From: Acididesulfobacillus acetoxydans
GTDB lineage: Bacteria > Bacillota > Desulfitobacteriia > Desulfitobacteriales > Desulfitobacteriaceae
Strand: one strand, 5' to 3'
Assembly: GCF_900016645.1 (NCBI RefSeq)
Contig: NZ_CDGJ01000032.1
DNA: 64,000 bases
The translations under genes were made by a program, and so were the position numbers. How positions within the stretch are numbered: the stretch's first letter is position 1; each line of letters starts with the position of its first letter. Below, piece by piece: positions 42,868-50,749 of this stretch. The notes under the pieces were generated by a model. It did not search any database and had not been told where the DNA came from. It saw only the letters and a list, made by a program, of their open reading frames with translations.

Positions 42868-43842
42868 ATGAAGCAAATTGCCATTATATCGGGCAAAGGG
42901 GGAACCGGGAAAACAACGATTGCGGCTGCTTTCACAGAACTCGCTTCCCGTAAAATCGTGGCGGACTGTGACGTTGAGGCGCCGAATCTGCATCTGCTTT
43001 TGGAACACCGTATCCGGCAGGAAAGCCTCTTTCAAGGGAACCGTTGTGCCCACATTGATCCCGAGCAATGCATTTCTTGCGGCAAGTGCCGGGATGTCTG
43101 CCGCTATCAGGCAGTCGAAGAGCTGGGCAAGGGGGAGGCCGCCGTTGTACGGTCGCGGAACGGGGCGCAAAATGCGGATAAGGAAAGTCGACACCTCATA
43201 GCTCGAGCGACAGCTCAGGCGGATTCCGGGGTGGGACCACTGTTCCGGGTTGACCCGAAGCGCTGTGAAGGTTGTGCCGCCTGTGTCTATGCCTGTCCGG
43301 CCGGGGCGGTGGAGCTCAGGTTGGAGGACACGGGGAAAATATTTCTTTCGGACAGCTCGGCAGGTGAGTTTGCTCATGCGGAACTCTTTCTGGCGGCGGA
43401 CGGCTCAGGCAAACTGGTATCCGAAGTACGTCGTCTCGCTCAGCAGGAAGCGCTTGGCGATGATAAACTGGTTATTATCGACGGTTCGCCGGGGATTGGT
43501 TGTGTGGTTATCTCCACGATCACAGGCTGCCAGGCAGTGCTGATTGTGACTGAACCGACTCAGTCGGGCAAACATGATCTGGCAAGGGTGCTGAAGATCA
43601 CGCAGCATTTTCATGTTCCGGCTCTTGTCGCCATTAACAAATGGGATCTCAATCCGGATATGACGATAGAAATAGAAAAACTGTGCCTGGCCGATGGAGT
43701 TGAGGTGGCGGGCAAGATACCCTTTGATACGACGGTTCCGCAGGCCATCGCCGCGGCCCAAGCGATCACCCGTTTTGATTCGCCGGCTTCAGCCGCCATT
43801 CGCAAACTTTGGGGAAGGGTGCAAGAGGAGCTTGTGGTCTAA
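42868..43842 (+). CDS. MinD/MRP-type ATPase with inserted two-cluster ferredoxin, copy 2
   Basis: 324 residues, paralogue of the preceding gene: KGGTGKTTIAAAF, ferredoxin CISCGKCRDVCR and CEGCAACVYACP separated by a longer linker (about 45 residues), then IIDGSPGIGCVVISTITG and IVTEPTQSGKHDL. Adjacent copies of this type probably act as a heterodimer. ATG at 42868 is preferred over GTG 42862. Confidence 0.88.
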   Translation: MKQIAIISGKGGTGKTTIAAAFTELASRKIVADCDVEAPNLHLLLEHRIRQESLFQGNRCAHIDPEQCISCGKCRDVCRYQAVEELGKGEAAVVRSRNGAQNADKESRHLIARATAQADSGVGPLFRVDPKRCEGCAACVYACPAGAVELRLEDTGKIFLSDSSAGEFAHAELFLAADGSGKLVSEVRRLAQQEALGDDKLVIIDGSPGIGCVVISTITGCQAVLIVTEPTQSGKHDLARVLKITQHFHVPALVAINKWDLNPDMTIEIEKLCLADGVEVAGKIPFDTTVPQAIAAAQAITRFDSPASAAIRKLWGRVQEELVV

Positions 43843-43946
43843 ACTCTAATTCATGAGGAGAGCACCGTTCCGGGCCTGAAAGCCGAAGGACTGGGGCTTG
43901 GGAACGAAGAATTGGGTGAAGGCGGCGGCAAGCGCAGGAGTTTTAA

Positions 43947-43997
43947 TTGACATACGTTCAGAAAGGCCTATAATGAAAGAATAGGTGGCGTATGCCA
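43947..43997 (+). promoter_or_regulatory. Promoter and palindromic operator of the second NifX gene
   Basis: TTGACA (43947-43952) running into CATACGTTCA, 16-bp spacer, perfect TATAAT (43969-43974), then TGGCGTATGCCA (43986-43997), an almost perfect palindrome. Confidence 0.72.
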
Positions 43998-44032
43998 GTA
44001 AAAAAAAATAAACGGAAATTCAGGAGGTTTTA

Positions 44033-44389
44033 ATGATGTCAAAAAGAATCGCGATTCCGAGTAACGGGGAATTGTTGGATGCCCATTTTGGCCGGGCTCA
44101 GGCTTTTACGGTATTTGAAGTTGACGGCAATCAAGCCCGGCAGGTAGAGGTTTTAAGTGCTGCGGGATTGGAACACCAACATGAAGGTCTGGCAAGTATG
44201 TTCAAACGCAACGGTATAGATGTTTTGGTCTGCGGGGGGATCGGCGGAGGGATGATTGATAGTCTCAATTATGCCGGCCTGGACCTCGTCACCGGAGCGT
44301 CCGGCCTGACGAAAGATGTTGCCCAGTCATACGCGGCGGGAACCTTGGTCAGCACCGGTTCGGTCTGTCAGGAACATCATCACCATTAA
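44033..44389 (+). CDS. NifX/NifB-type FeMo-cofactor-binding-domain protein, copy 2
   Basis: 118 residues, NifX-like (KRIAIPSNGELLDAHFGRAQ, VLVCGGIGGGMIDSLNYAGL). It ends CQEHHHH, a natural metal-binding tail. AGGAGG lies 6 nt before the ATG. A flavoprotein gene follows after a 360-bp spacer. Confidence 0.87.
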   Translation: MMSKRIAIPSNGELLDAHFGRAQAFTVFEVDGNQARQVEVLSAAGLEHQHEGLASMFKRNGIDVLVCGGIGGGMIDSLNYAGLDLVTGASGLTKDVAQSYAAGTLVSTGSVCQEHHHH

Positions 44390-44533
44390 ACGGTAAGTTA
44401 TTGACAGACAGCGTCCGCATATCTGATATTGCCCGCCAGAGGAGGACGTTGCCGGATATATTGCCCAGTATCTTAGAGATGGCCGGGTCTTGCTCATAAG
44501 AGGCTTGAGCCCTGCTAACTTGCCAAACAGAAA

Positions 44534-44573
44534 ACCAATGATATCCCTGGGAGGACCTCCCGGGGATATTGGT
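44534..44573. repeat. Strong hairpin in the NifX-flavoprotein spacer
   Basis: ACCA-ATATCCC-GGGAG (44534-44553, with small bulges) pairs with CTCCC-GGGATAT-TGGT (44557-44573). No T-run follows. It probably stabilises or partly ends the NifX transcript. Nothing else is recognisable between 44390 and 44751 apart from the purine-rich ribosome binding site of the next gene. Confidence 0.6.
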
Positions 44574-44751
44574 CTTAGCAGGTCACAGGAGGGGGTCATA
44601 GAGAAATTATGGCCTTGTTTCGCAGCCGCATTATCAAAAGATATTATACAAAAGATGCTGGAAAAGATCATAGAGAGGCCACCACAGAGAGGCTATAGAG
44701 AGGGATCGTTAAGGCAAATGCCACCATAAAACAAGAAACGGAGAGAGCTAT

Positions 44752-45921
44752 ATGAAGAAGGTAACCGTGCTGGGCGGGGGGATAGCCGGGGTCGAAGCGG
44801 CGATTCACTTAAGAAAGAAAAACTTCGAAGTGACCGTGATTTCTAATCGAGATTATGTTTATATTTACCCGATTTCCATCTGGGTGCCCACTGGAGAAAA
44901 GACTCTCCAAGATGTCAGTGTGCCGCTGGCGAAACTGGCGGGGAAACATGGTTTCCGGGTGATTGTGGATGAAGTGGTAAGTATAAGGGCCGCGGAAGGG
45001 ACCGTTGTCCTCAAAACTTGGGGAGATTACAGAGAATTCGATTATTTGGTGGTTGCGCTCGGTGCGAGCAAACTCAAACCACAGGGGGCGGCACACACCT
45101 TGTCCATTTGCGGCGAGCCCGGGGAAGCGGCCATGCTCCATGAACGTTTGGAAACGTTGGTTCAGCGCGGACAGGGCCAAATTGCCATCGGGTTCGGCGG
45201 CAATCCCCAAGATCAATCTGCTGTTCGGGGTGGTCCGGCTTTTGAAGTCATGTTCAATATCGATCATTTTTTGCGCCGCAGAAGATTGCGCCAAAGTTTT
45301 GACCTGACGTTTTTCGCGCCGATGGAAAGTCCGGGCGCCAGAATGGGTACAAAAGCAGTGAAAAAAATGGGGCAGATGTTCGAGACACTGGGCATCAGTA
45401 CGCGTTTTGGCCGGAAAATTGTGCGGTTTGAGCCCGATGGGGTCGTCTTTGAAGATGGCTCCGTCCTGGCAAGTGACTTGACGATGTTCATCCCGGCAGG
45501 GGCGGGTCAGAAAGTTCTCCGGGATTCGGGTCTTCCTTTATCAACAGCTGGATTTATTGAAATCGACGACTATTGTCAAGTCCCGGGTTTTGACCACATC
45601 TACGCGATAGGTGACTCAGCCGCTATGAGGGGACCCGAATGGAAGGCTAAACAGGGTCACCTGGCCGAAGTGATGGCTCGCAATGTTGCCCACAATATCG
45701 CGGTCCGCGAGTCGGGCGGGCAAAATTTCCTGGGCTATGAGGAGCATGTCGGCATCCTATGCGTCATGGACAGCGGCAACGGGGCCGCCTATGTCGAGCG
45801 TGATGCCCGGCACGAGAAGATGATTCTCATGCCGTTCTTCGGGCATTGGCTTAAAAAGAGCTGGGGCGTGTATTATAAGCTCTCCAAGATGGATAAGATT
45901 CCCCGCTTGCCCGGTATGTAG
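44752..45921 (+). CDS. Sulfide:quinone oxidoreductase-like flavoprotein
   Basis: 389 residues with an FAD-binding GGGIAGVEAAIHLRKK at the N-terminus, the second dinucleotide region (LVVALGASKLKP), and the C-terminal FAD motif IYAIGDSAAMRG. Family is NADH dehydrogenase II/SQR-like. Cysteines occur in LSICGEPG, DDYCQVPG and GILCVMDSG; an SQR disulfide pair is possible but not proven by alignment. No NAD-specific signature stands out. Neighbouring NifX and a sulfur-linked promoter support a sulfide or persulfide role. GGAGAGAG precedes the ATG. Confidence 0.72.
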   Translation: MKKVTVLGGGIAGVEAAIHLRKKNFEVTVISNRDYVYIYPISIWVPTGEKTLQDVSVPLAKLAGKHGFRVIVDEVVSIRAAEGTVVLKTWGDYREFDYLVVALGASKLKPQGAAHTLSICGEPGEAAMLHERLETLVQRGQGQIAIGFGGNPQDQSAVRGGPAFEVMFNIDHFLRRRRLRQSFDLTFFAPMESPGARMGTKAVKKMGQMFETLGISTRFGRKIVRFEPDGVVFEDGSVLASDLTMFIPAGAGQKVLRDSGLPLSTAGFIEIDDYCQVPGFDHIYAIGDSAAMRGPEWKAKQGHLAEVMARNVAHNIAVRESGGQNFLGYEEHVGILCVMDSGNGAAYVERDARHEKMILMPFFGHWLKKSWGVYYKLSKMDKIPRLPGM

Positions 45922-45975
45922 ATGGAAGTTTGGCGGCAAGTATATGAAGAGGATATAAAGATGCAAAGGGGAAGC

Positions 45976-46013
45976 GGCAGAAATCCCCGGGATATATCCC
46001 GGGGATTTCTGCC
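45976..46013. terminator. Perfect 38-bp palindrome between convergent genes
   Basis: Every base from 45976 to 46013 is complementary to its mirror (19 bp on each side, no loop). It sits between the convergent flavoprotein and cupredoxin genes, the natural place for a two-way transcription stop, but T-tracts are short. A protein-bound or recombinational role cannot be excluded. Confidence 0.7.
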
Positions 46014-46049
46014 AAGCGGGTTGAGTGTAAACGGGTTCACCGGCGGCAC

Positions 46050-47036
46050 TTAGTGTATGACGATTTTTCCGTACATCCCCTTTTCCGCATGGCCGGGGAA
46101 CTGGCAGATATAGTAAAAAGTGCCTGCTTGTTTTGCGTTGAAAGAGGTCGTAACAGCCGGATACTTAGCAGCCGTGGCCGGCGGCAGCGGCTGAATAAAG
46201 GCACCGGGGTAAATGCCTCCCTGCATCATGGACATATAGGCGTAGGGAGGAGTAGCCGTGGTGATTTCAACGCCGTGGGGCATGCCTGAATCTTGGTTGA
46301 TAAATTCCAAGGTCACATTGGCTCCTTCGGGGATGTTTAAAGTTGGGTTGATCAAGCCGTCGATGACGAACTTCCCGTCGGCATTTTGCGGTCCGCCCAG
46401 CATAACGATCTTCACACTGGAGCCGGCATAGGTTATCGTATTTGCGCTCTTGTCGACAGTTGCGTTGACTAAAGAGGCTTTGATATCATTGGTTGCGTCG
46501 GTTTGATCCGTGAAAGCCGAGCTGTAATTGGCGCCGTGAAATAAACCTCCCATCATGCCGTAACCCCAAGAACCGTCGGCGGAACCGGAAGCGCGGTATC
46601 CGCCCATCATGCCGTAGCCCCAGGAACCATTGGCGGAACCATATCCCCCCATCATGCCCGGACCGTAGGGATACTGATTGCCGGCCGAGGGAACAGATGG
46701 GGGAGTGGGTGCCACGCCGGAATTTTCTGGGACCGGGGGAGTTGATTTTCCTGGGGGCAAGGCAGCGGCCGATGAAGGGGATTGAGTGACAGCGGTGGAC
46801 TGAGCGGCTGCAGCCGCGGCGGTCGGGGTGTCGGCCCCCGCAGCCACTGCGGGAACGATGCTCCGGGAAGCACCGCCTGACGAGGAGTAACGCGACGTAG
46901 CCGCCGAAGCAGGTGTAAAGCTGGAAGTGTGAAGGCCGCTTGGCCCGGCAGTATGTCCTGAAGTAAGTGCCGCGGCGGTTCCCGAGACCGCCAGAATTCC
47001 GGCCAGAGACAAGCCCGCGATCCAAATTTTTTTCAT
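46050..47036 (-). CDS. Sulfocyanin-like cupredoxin with a Gly-Met-Tyr-rich linker
   Basis: 328 residues. Signal peptide (MKKIWIAGLSLAGILAVSG), then about 175 residues of low-complexity Ala/Pro/Ser sequence that end in three copies of a GSWGYGMMGG-type unit, then a blue-copper domain. The copper ligands are visible: His in PHGVEI, and Cys, His and Met in CQFPGHAEKGM. It should shuttle electrons outside the membrane. ATG at 47036 follows AAGGAGGAA by about 10 nt. The long domain with Met-rich units might bind extra copper. Confidence 0.8.
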   Translation of the reverse strand: MKKIWIAGLSLAGILAVSGTAAALTSGHTAGPSGLHTSSFTPASAATSRYSSSGGASRSIVPAVAAGADTPTAAAAAAQSTAVTQSPSSAAALPPGKSTPPVPENSGVAPTPPSVPSAGNQYPYGPGMMGGYGSANGSWGYGMMGGYRASGSADGSWGYGMMGGLFHGANYSSAFTDQTDATNDIKASLVNATVDKSANTITYAGSSVKIVMLGGPQNADGKFVIDGLINPTLNIPEGANVTLEFINQDSGMPHGVEITTATPPYAYMSMMQGGIYPGAFIQPLPPATAAKYPAVTTSFNAKQAGTFYYICQFPGHAEKGMYGKIVIH

Positions 47037-47197
47037 GATAATCATTTCCTCCTTCTGCCCATTCGGACTCTTGCCTATGCCTGTAGTTAAAGACGTACAG
47101 GTTTCGGCGTTCTTCATGGCTAAAGTATAAATTGGACTTACGATAGGGGCATGAAAGAGTTGTGAATTTGTCGTGAAGGGTCATCACCGAGTCATGT

Positions 47198-48109
47198 CTA
47201 AAGCCCCCGCCAGTCTTCGGGTCTCAAAAGATGGCTTTGGGCTTGGCCGATAATCCGGGCTAAAGTTTGCAGCAATTGCTGTTTTTCCTGAGGAAGATGA
47301 GCCTTGAGGGATAGATAATTTGAGGCATGATTGCTGCGAAAAAGACAATCTGTAACTTCCAGAGGCTCGATCATTTCATAGAGCTCATGGAGGGTTTCCC
47401 AGGCAGTCAGTTGCTTAAACTCCCCGCTTTTTACCCGGCGGTAGAGGGGAGCCCCAGGTTCCGGCATAAGGGTTAAGGCTCCAAGATAGTGCGGATCAAT
47501 AGCACTGAGGATTTGGGCCGTGCCGAGGGCATGTTCCCGGGAAAGTTCTTTTCCCCCCAAACCCAAGATCACCGTGCAGGATAGTTTGAGGCCGGCGGCG
47601 ACAATTCGTTGTCCGGCCAGAGCCATTTCCTGGAGTGTGACTCCTTTTTTCACCTGTCGCAGTATGACGGGGCTTCCGCTTTCAACGCCAAGATAAACGA
47701 TGCCTAAACCCCCCCTCTTAAGCGCGTCAAGTTCTTGCGGGGATTTGGCCAAGATATCTTTGGGCCCGCCGTAGATTCCCACACGTTTCAAACGCGGAAA
47801 TTTCCGATAAAGTTGACCAAGGATGGAAAGCTGGAGTTCCGTATCCAAGGTCAAAGCATCTCCGTCCGCCAAGAAGATCCGATCGGCCAAAGGGTACTGC
47901 GCCTGCCCCATTTCAATCAGGCGGCGGATTTCTTCTTCAGATTTGATGCGAAAAGATTTTCCCTTATACATACCGCAGAATGTGCACTGATTATGGCGGC
48001 AGCCTACCGTGACTTGCAGGATAAGGCTGGAAGCTTCGCTGGGCGGACGGTAAATAACTCCTTCATAGAATGAATCCTTGAATGAATCGTTCTGCGCTTT
48101 CTGACTCAT
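47198..48109 (-). CDS. Radical SAM protein
   Basis: 303 residues. The cluster motif is CRHNQCTFCGMYKGK (C-x4-C-x2-C, with the spacing seen in this group of radical SAM proteins). LADGDALTLD and GIVYLGVESGSPVIL are the usual SAM-binding strands. No C-terminal TRAM or B12 domain is seen. Substrate unknown. ATG at 48109 is preceded by GGAG; the open frame upstream (to 48271) lacks a signal. Confidence 0.82.
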   Translation of the reverse strand: MSQKAQNDSFKDSFYEGVIYRPPSEASSLILQVTVGCRHNQCTFCGMYKGKSFRIKSEEEIRRLIEMGQAQYPLADRIFLADGDALTLDTELQLSILGQLYRKFPRLKRVGIYGGPKDILAKSPQELDALKRGGLGIVYLGVESGSPVILRQVKKGVTLQEMALAGQRIVAAGLKLSCTVILGLGGKELSREHALGTAQILSAIDPHYLGALTLMPEPGAPLYRRVKSGEFKQLTAWETLHELYEMIEPLEVTDCLFRSNHASNYLSLKAHLPQEKQQLLQTLARIIGQAQSHLLRPEDWRGL

Positions 48110-48368
48110 GGAGTTTCTCCTCTCAATTTTTGCGCCAGTGTGTTTTCCCGTACCTGCCCGGATGGGCAGCCGGGCAGGCGGCGGCCCGCAGGCCGGACAT
48201 ATCAATGCTTGGGTTCTTTGGTGGTCTGCGGGCAATTTTTCCGGGATTTTGGTGGACTTTTTTGCCGGCACGGAGAAGGCGGTTCATAACTTTGAAGGGC
48301 TGGGCATGCGCCTGGGCAGGTCATCGAGCCGGAAGACTTTGAGGCCGTCGCTCAAGCGTGTATCCGGC

Positions 48369-48737
48369 TCAGACCAGGCCTCCCTGGCCGTGAACAAGGT
48401 CACGGGCCTGTTCAAACAGGTCTTCGTCGAGGACGGCGGCAAGAACTATATTTCTGCCGCTGCTCGTATCCGCTCCCCCATCGCTCATGCCGCTGGCTCC
48501 CACATCGGCGGAGGCCAACACGCCGGCTTCATGGCTGGTTATCGTTCCCAAGGTCATTTCTGCCTGACTGTTGATGTTTCCGGTCAAGGGGTTCATGAGC
48601 TCATCCGCGCTTCCTCCCGGAAAGGCGCTGAAACGGTCGACCCGCACATCCGTTATCCCCAGGCTTTTGAGTTGGTCGGCTGCCCGCTCCGCCTGATGGG
48701 GTGTTTTGAAATAAGCCAAGATACTCCGCTCACTCAT
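48369..48737 (-). CDS. Hypothetical protein, stress-protein-like N-terminus
   Basis: 122 residues. Starts MSERSILAYFKTPHQAERAA and contains a LKSLGITDVRVDRFS strand, which resembles the small domain of general-stress proteins of the YflT/17M type. The rest is Gly/Ala/Ser-rich with DEDLFEQARDLVHGQGG at the end. ATG at 48737 with AGGA ahead. Role unknown. Confidence 0.55.
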   Translation of the reverse strand: MSERSILAYFKTPHQAERAADQLKSLGITDVRVDRFSAFPGGSADELMNPLTGNINSQAEMTLGTITSHEAGVLASADVGASGMSDGGADTSSGRNIVLAAVLDEDLFEQARDLVHGQGGLV

Positions 48738-49135
48738 CTTACGATCCTGGTTTCTAAACCTGCCACCAACTGCAAGCAGGCCTTTCACCCGTCCGACAAA
48801 CGGTCGGCAGTGTCACGGGATTCAAGGGTCGGACCATAGGTTCTAGTCCATGTTCCGGATGGTTCCCATGACGTTTCTCCGCTGAACCTGCCGGGAAACC
48901 AGGCTTTTCACCTTCCTTCCTGCTGCTCTTTTGGCCGAAGTGCCGTGGCCAGATTTAGCTTGGGAGGGAAAAGAAGATTCTATACGGGGCGGCACTATTC
49001 ACGCCAGTCTGGCCAACAGTTTTTACTGTCACTATGAGAAAGGCACGAACTCCCGTGGTTCAGATTATCCTGCGGAGCGCTTCCACAGGAAAAAGACGGT
49101 TTCTCCGGGCTTTAAACTCGGGGTTTGACCGGGGT
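48738..49135. other. Gene-free stretch
   Basis: About 400 bp before the GalT-like gene. I see no credible coding frame, repeat, promoter or terminator, though a bidirectional end for the GalT-like gene might lie here. Confidence 0.4.
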
Positions 49136-50146
49136 TCAGATTTTGGCGCGGATGTTCTCCGGCGGCAGGAAAGAATAGAAGTCGCCGAGGAGCAGTTGGA
49201 GGGAATTAATGTCACTGGTCCAGTCAAAAACAGTGAAACGACCGGTCAGGCGGGCGTTCAACCAATAGCCCGGTTGCTTCTCCGGCGCGGGGAAGAGGGC
49301 CAGATTGAAACTGGGCAGGTTGAGTGAATCATAGAAGCGAAAGACCCTTTGCAGGCCCCGAGCCAAATAATGGATGTCTTCAGGTGCGAGATCCCGCAAG
49401 GTTGATTTTCCCTCGAATACCAGGGTGAGGTCCCCCAGGCCGCGCGGAGCGAAAGACGCCAGCCAGTGAAGGGATCCTTCTTGCCAGAGGTAGCGGTCTC
49501 CTTTTACTTTTTCCTGGTCGATGAGGTTTTCCCAGGCGTTGTTGCCCGTCTCCAGGTAATAAGAGTGTGAACGCTCCATTGACAGTTTATGCCTGTTGCT
49601 GGGTTCCGGTCCGGCCAGAGCCTGAAGATGAGGATGGATGACAGACCCTCCGGCAAAGGGCATGTAGTTCCAGCCAATGGTCGAGTAGCGGGCATTCGCG
49701 GAGTCGTAGGCTTGAGCCTGCTCCAGAAAAGCGAGAGCGGCGCTGAATCCGTCTTCCATTACCCCCGCGGGGAATTGAGCCAGAGGCAGGTAGTGCTCTC
49801 GGCACATGATGACGACACCGGAATAGGGGGCATAAGGCGAAAGGTTCGGTATTACGGTGGCTCCGCCATGGGTAAGTCGCCCCGTGGGAATCATGGCTTC
49901 CGGGAATAGGGGGGTAGCTTTTTTGAGCGCGTCCGGACAAAAAGGACAGCCTTTTTCTTGGGTCAAGGTTGCCAGAGGAGCCCAATCCCGGCGTTGGAGC
50001 CGAAAATTGTGCAGGGGGAAGATGCGTGTCAGTTCTTCGGTGATGGGGTCGAAGCGGATTTCAAACTCCGCTTTGCTTGTCTGAAAATCGCGGCGAGGGT
50101 CCCGGAAAACGGATTGGCGCGTTTCCCGCTGAAATGCCAGGCTCAT
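49136..50146 (-). CDS. Galactose-1-phosphate uridylyltransferase-like protein
   Basis: 336 residues of the GalT/HIT superfamily. Zinc-site cysteines in CPFCPDAL, the NLSPYAPYSGVVIMCREHY segment typical of family members, and the catalytic His-Pro-His (GGSVIHPHLQALAG). No galactokinase or epimerase is adjacent, so the true substrate may be another sugar or nucleotide phosphate. ATG at 50146 follows AAGGAG by 8 nt. Confidence 0.8.
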   Translation of the reverse strand: MSLAFQRETRQSVFRDPRRDFQTSKAEFEIRFDPITEELTRIFPLHNFRLQRRDWAPLATLTQEKGCPFCPDALKKATPLFPEAMIPTGRLTHGGATVIPNLSPYAPYSGVVIMCREHYLPLAQFPAGVMEDGFSAALAFLEQAQAYDSANARYSTIGWNYMPFAGGSVIHPHLQALAGPEPSNRHKLSMERSHSYYLETGNNAWENLIDQEKVKGDRYLWQEGSLHWLASFAPRGLGDLTLVFEGKSTLRDLAPEDIHYLARGLQRVFRFYDSLNLPSFNLALFPAPEKQPGYWLNARLTGRFTVFDWTSDINSLQLLLGDFYSFLPPENIRAKI

Positions 50147-50679
50147 GGGTTTCACTCCTTATCTTGATCTCTTCTTTGGTCCATTCTGCTTTGGCAAAGA
50201 GTTTTGCATAGGGATCCCAAAGCAAATTTGTTGGCAGTGGGTACAGGCGGGGAGTCCCGGATGCGCAAAATATCTTGCGTTATGGCACCCAGCCTCCAAA
50301 ACGCCCAAGCGGGGTCCGGAAGGCATGAGGAGTGTCCGAAAACATTGTCGGTTGGCCCGCCGCCCGCCTGAATAGGGAGGCTGGCAAAAGATGCCTGTCC
50401 CCGGCGCGAAATTTATGTTAAAATTGAATCTTGATAATGGGGAAGAGGCCTTTGTGGCACATAGATTGCACCGAAAAAAGTCCAGACGCGTGGCGCGGTG
50501 CCTTTCCGACACCCGGTTTCAAGGGATTGCGCTTAGGCTCTGACCTATTGACCCCAAAGTCCCTCGCCCAGGCGGAACGGAAGACACAGGGTGTCTTTCT
50601 TCGAGAAGGAGGTGATGAGACCGAAGTTGTCAAAATTGCAGAAATCTTGAAAGCAACTGACCCGCTAAAACATGCACAA

Positions 50680-50708
50680 AGTGAACTCGTTCAACTAAAG
50701 ATGAATGG
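50680..50708 (+). repeat. Dispersed 30-bp repeat, copy B (left of the permease)
   Basis: AGTGAACTCGTTCAACTAAAGATGAATGG, almost identical in reverse to 52446-52477 and related to 40280-40312 and 59606-59638. All four contain AGTGAACTCGTTC. The rest of 50147-50679 shows no gene I would defend; a 100-codon frame ending in this repeat has an unlikely composition. Confidence 0.75.
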
Positions 50709-50749
50709 CAGTCCAGGGGAAATAATAGCTTGAGGAAGGTGGTCACATC

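Noticed and set aside
48931..49128. 65-codon plus-strand frame
   Set aside because: No start signal and a composition unlike neighbouring genes.
50431..50733. 100-codon frame between the GalT-like and permease genes
   Set aside because: Start is weak, composition is unusual and the end is encoded by a dispersed repeat, so a real gene is doubtful.
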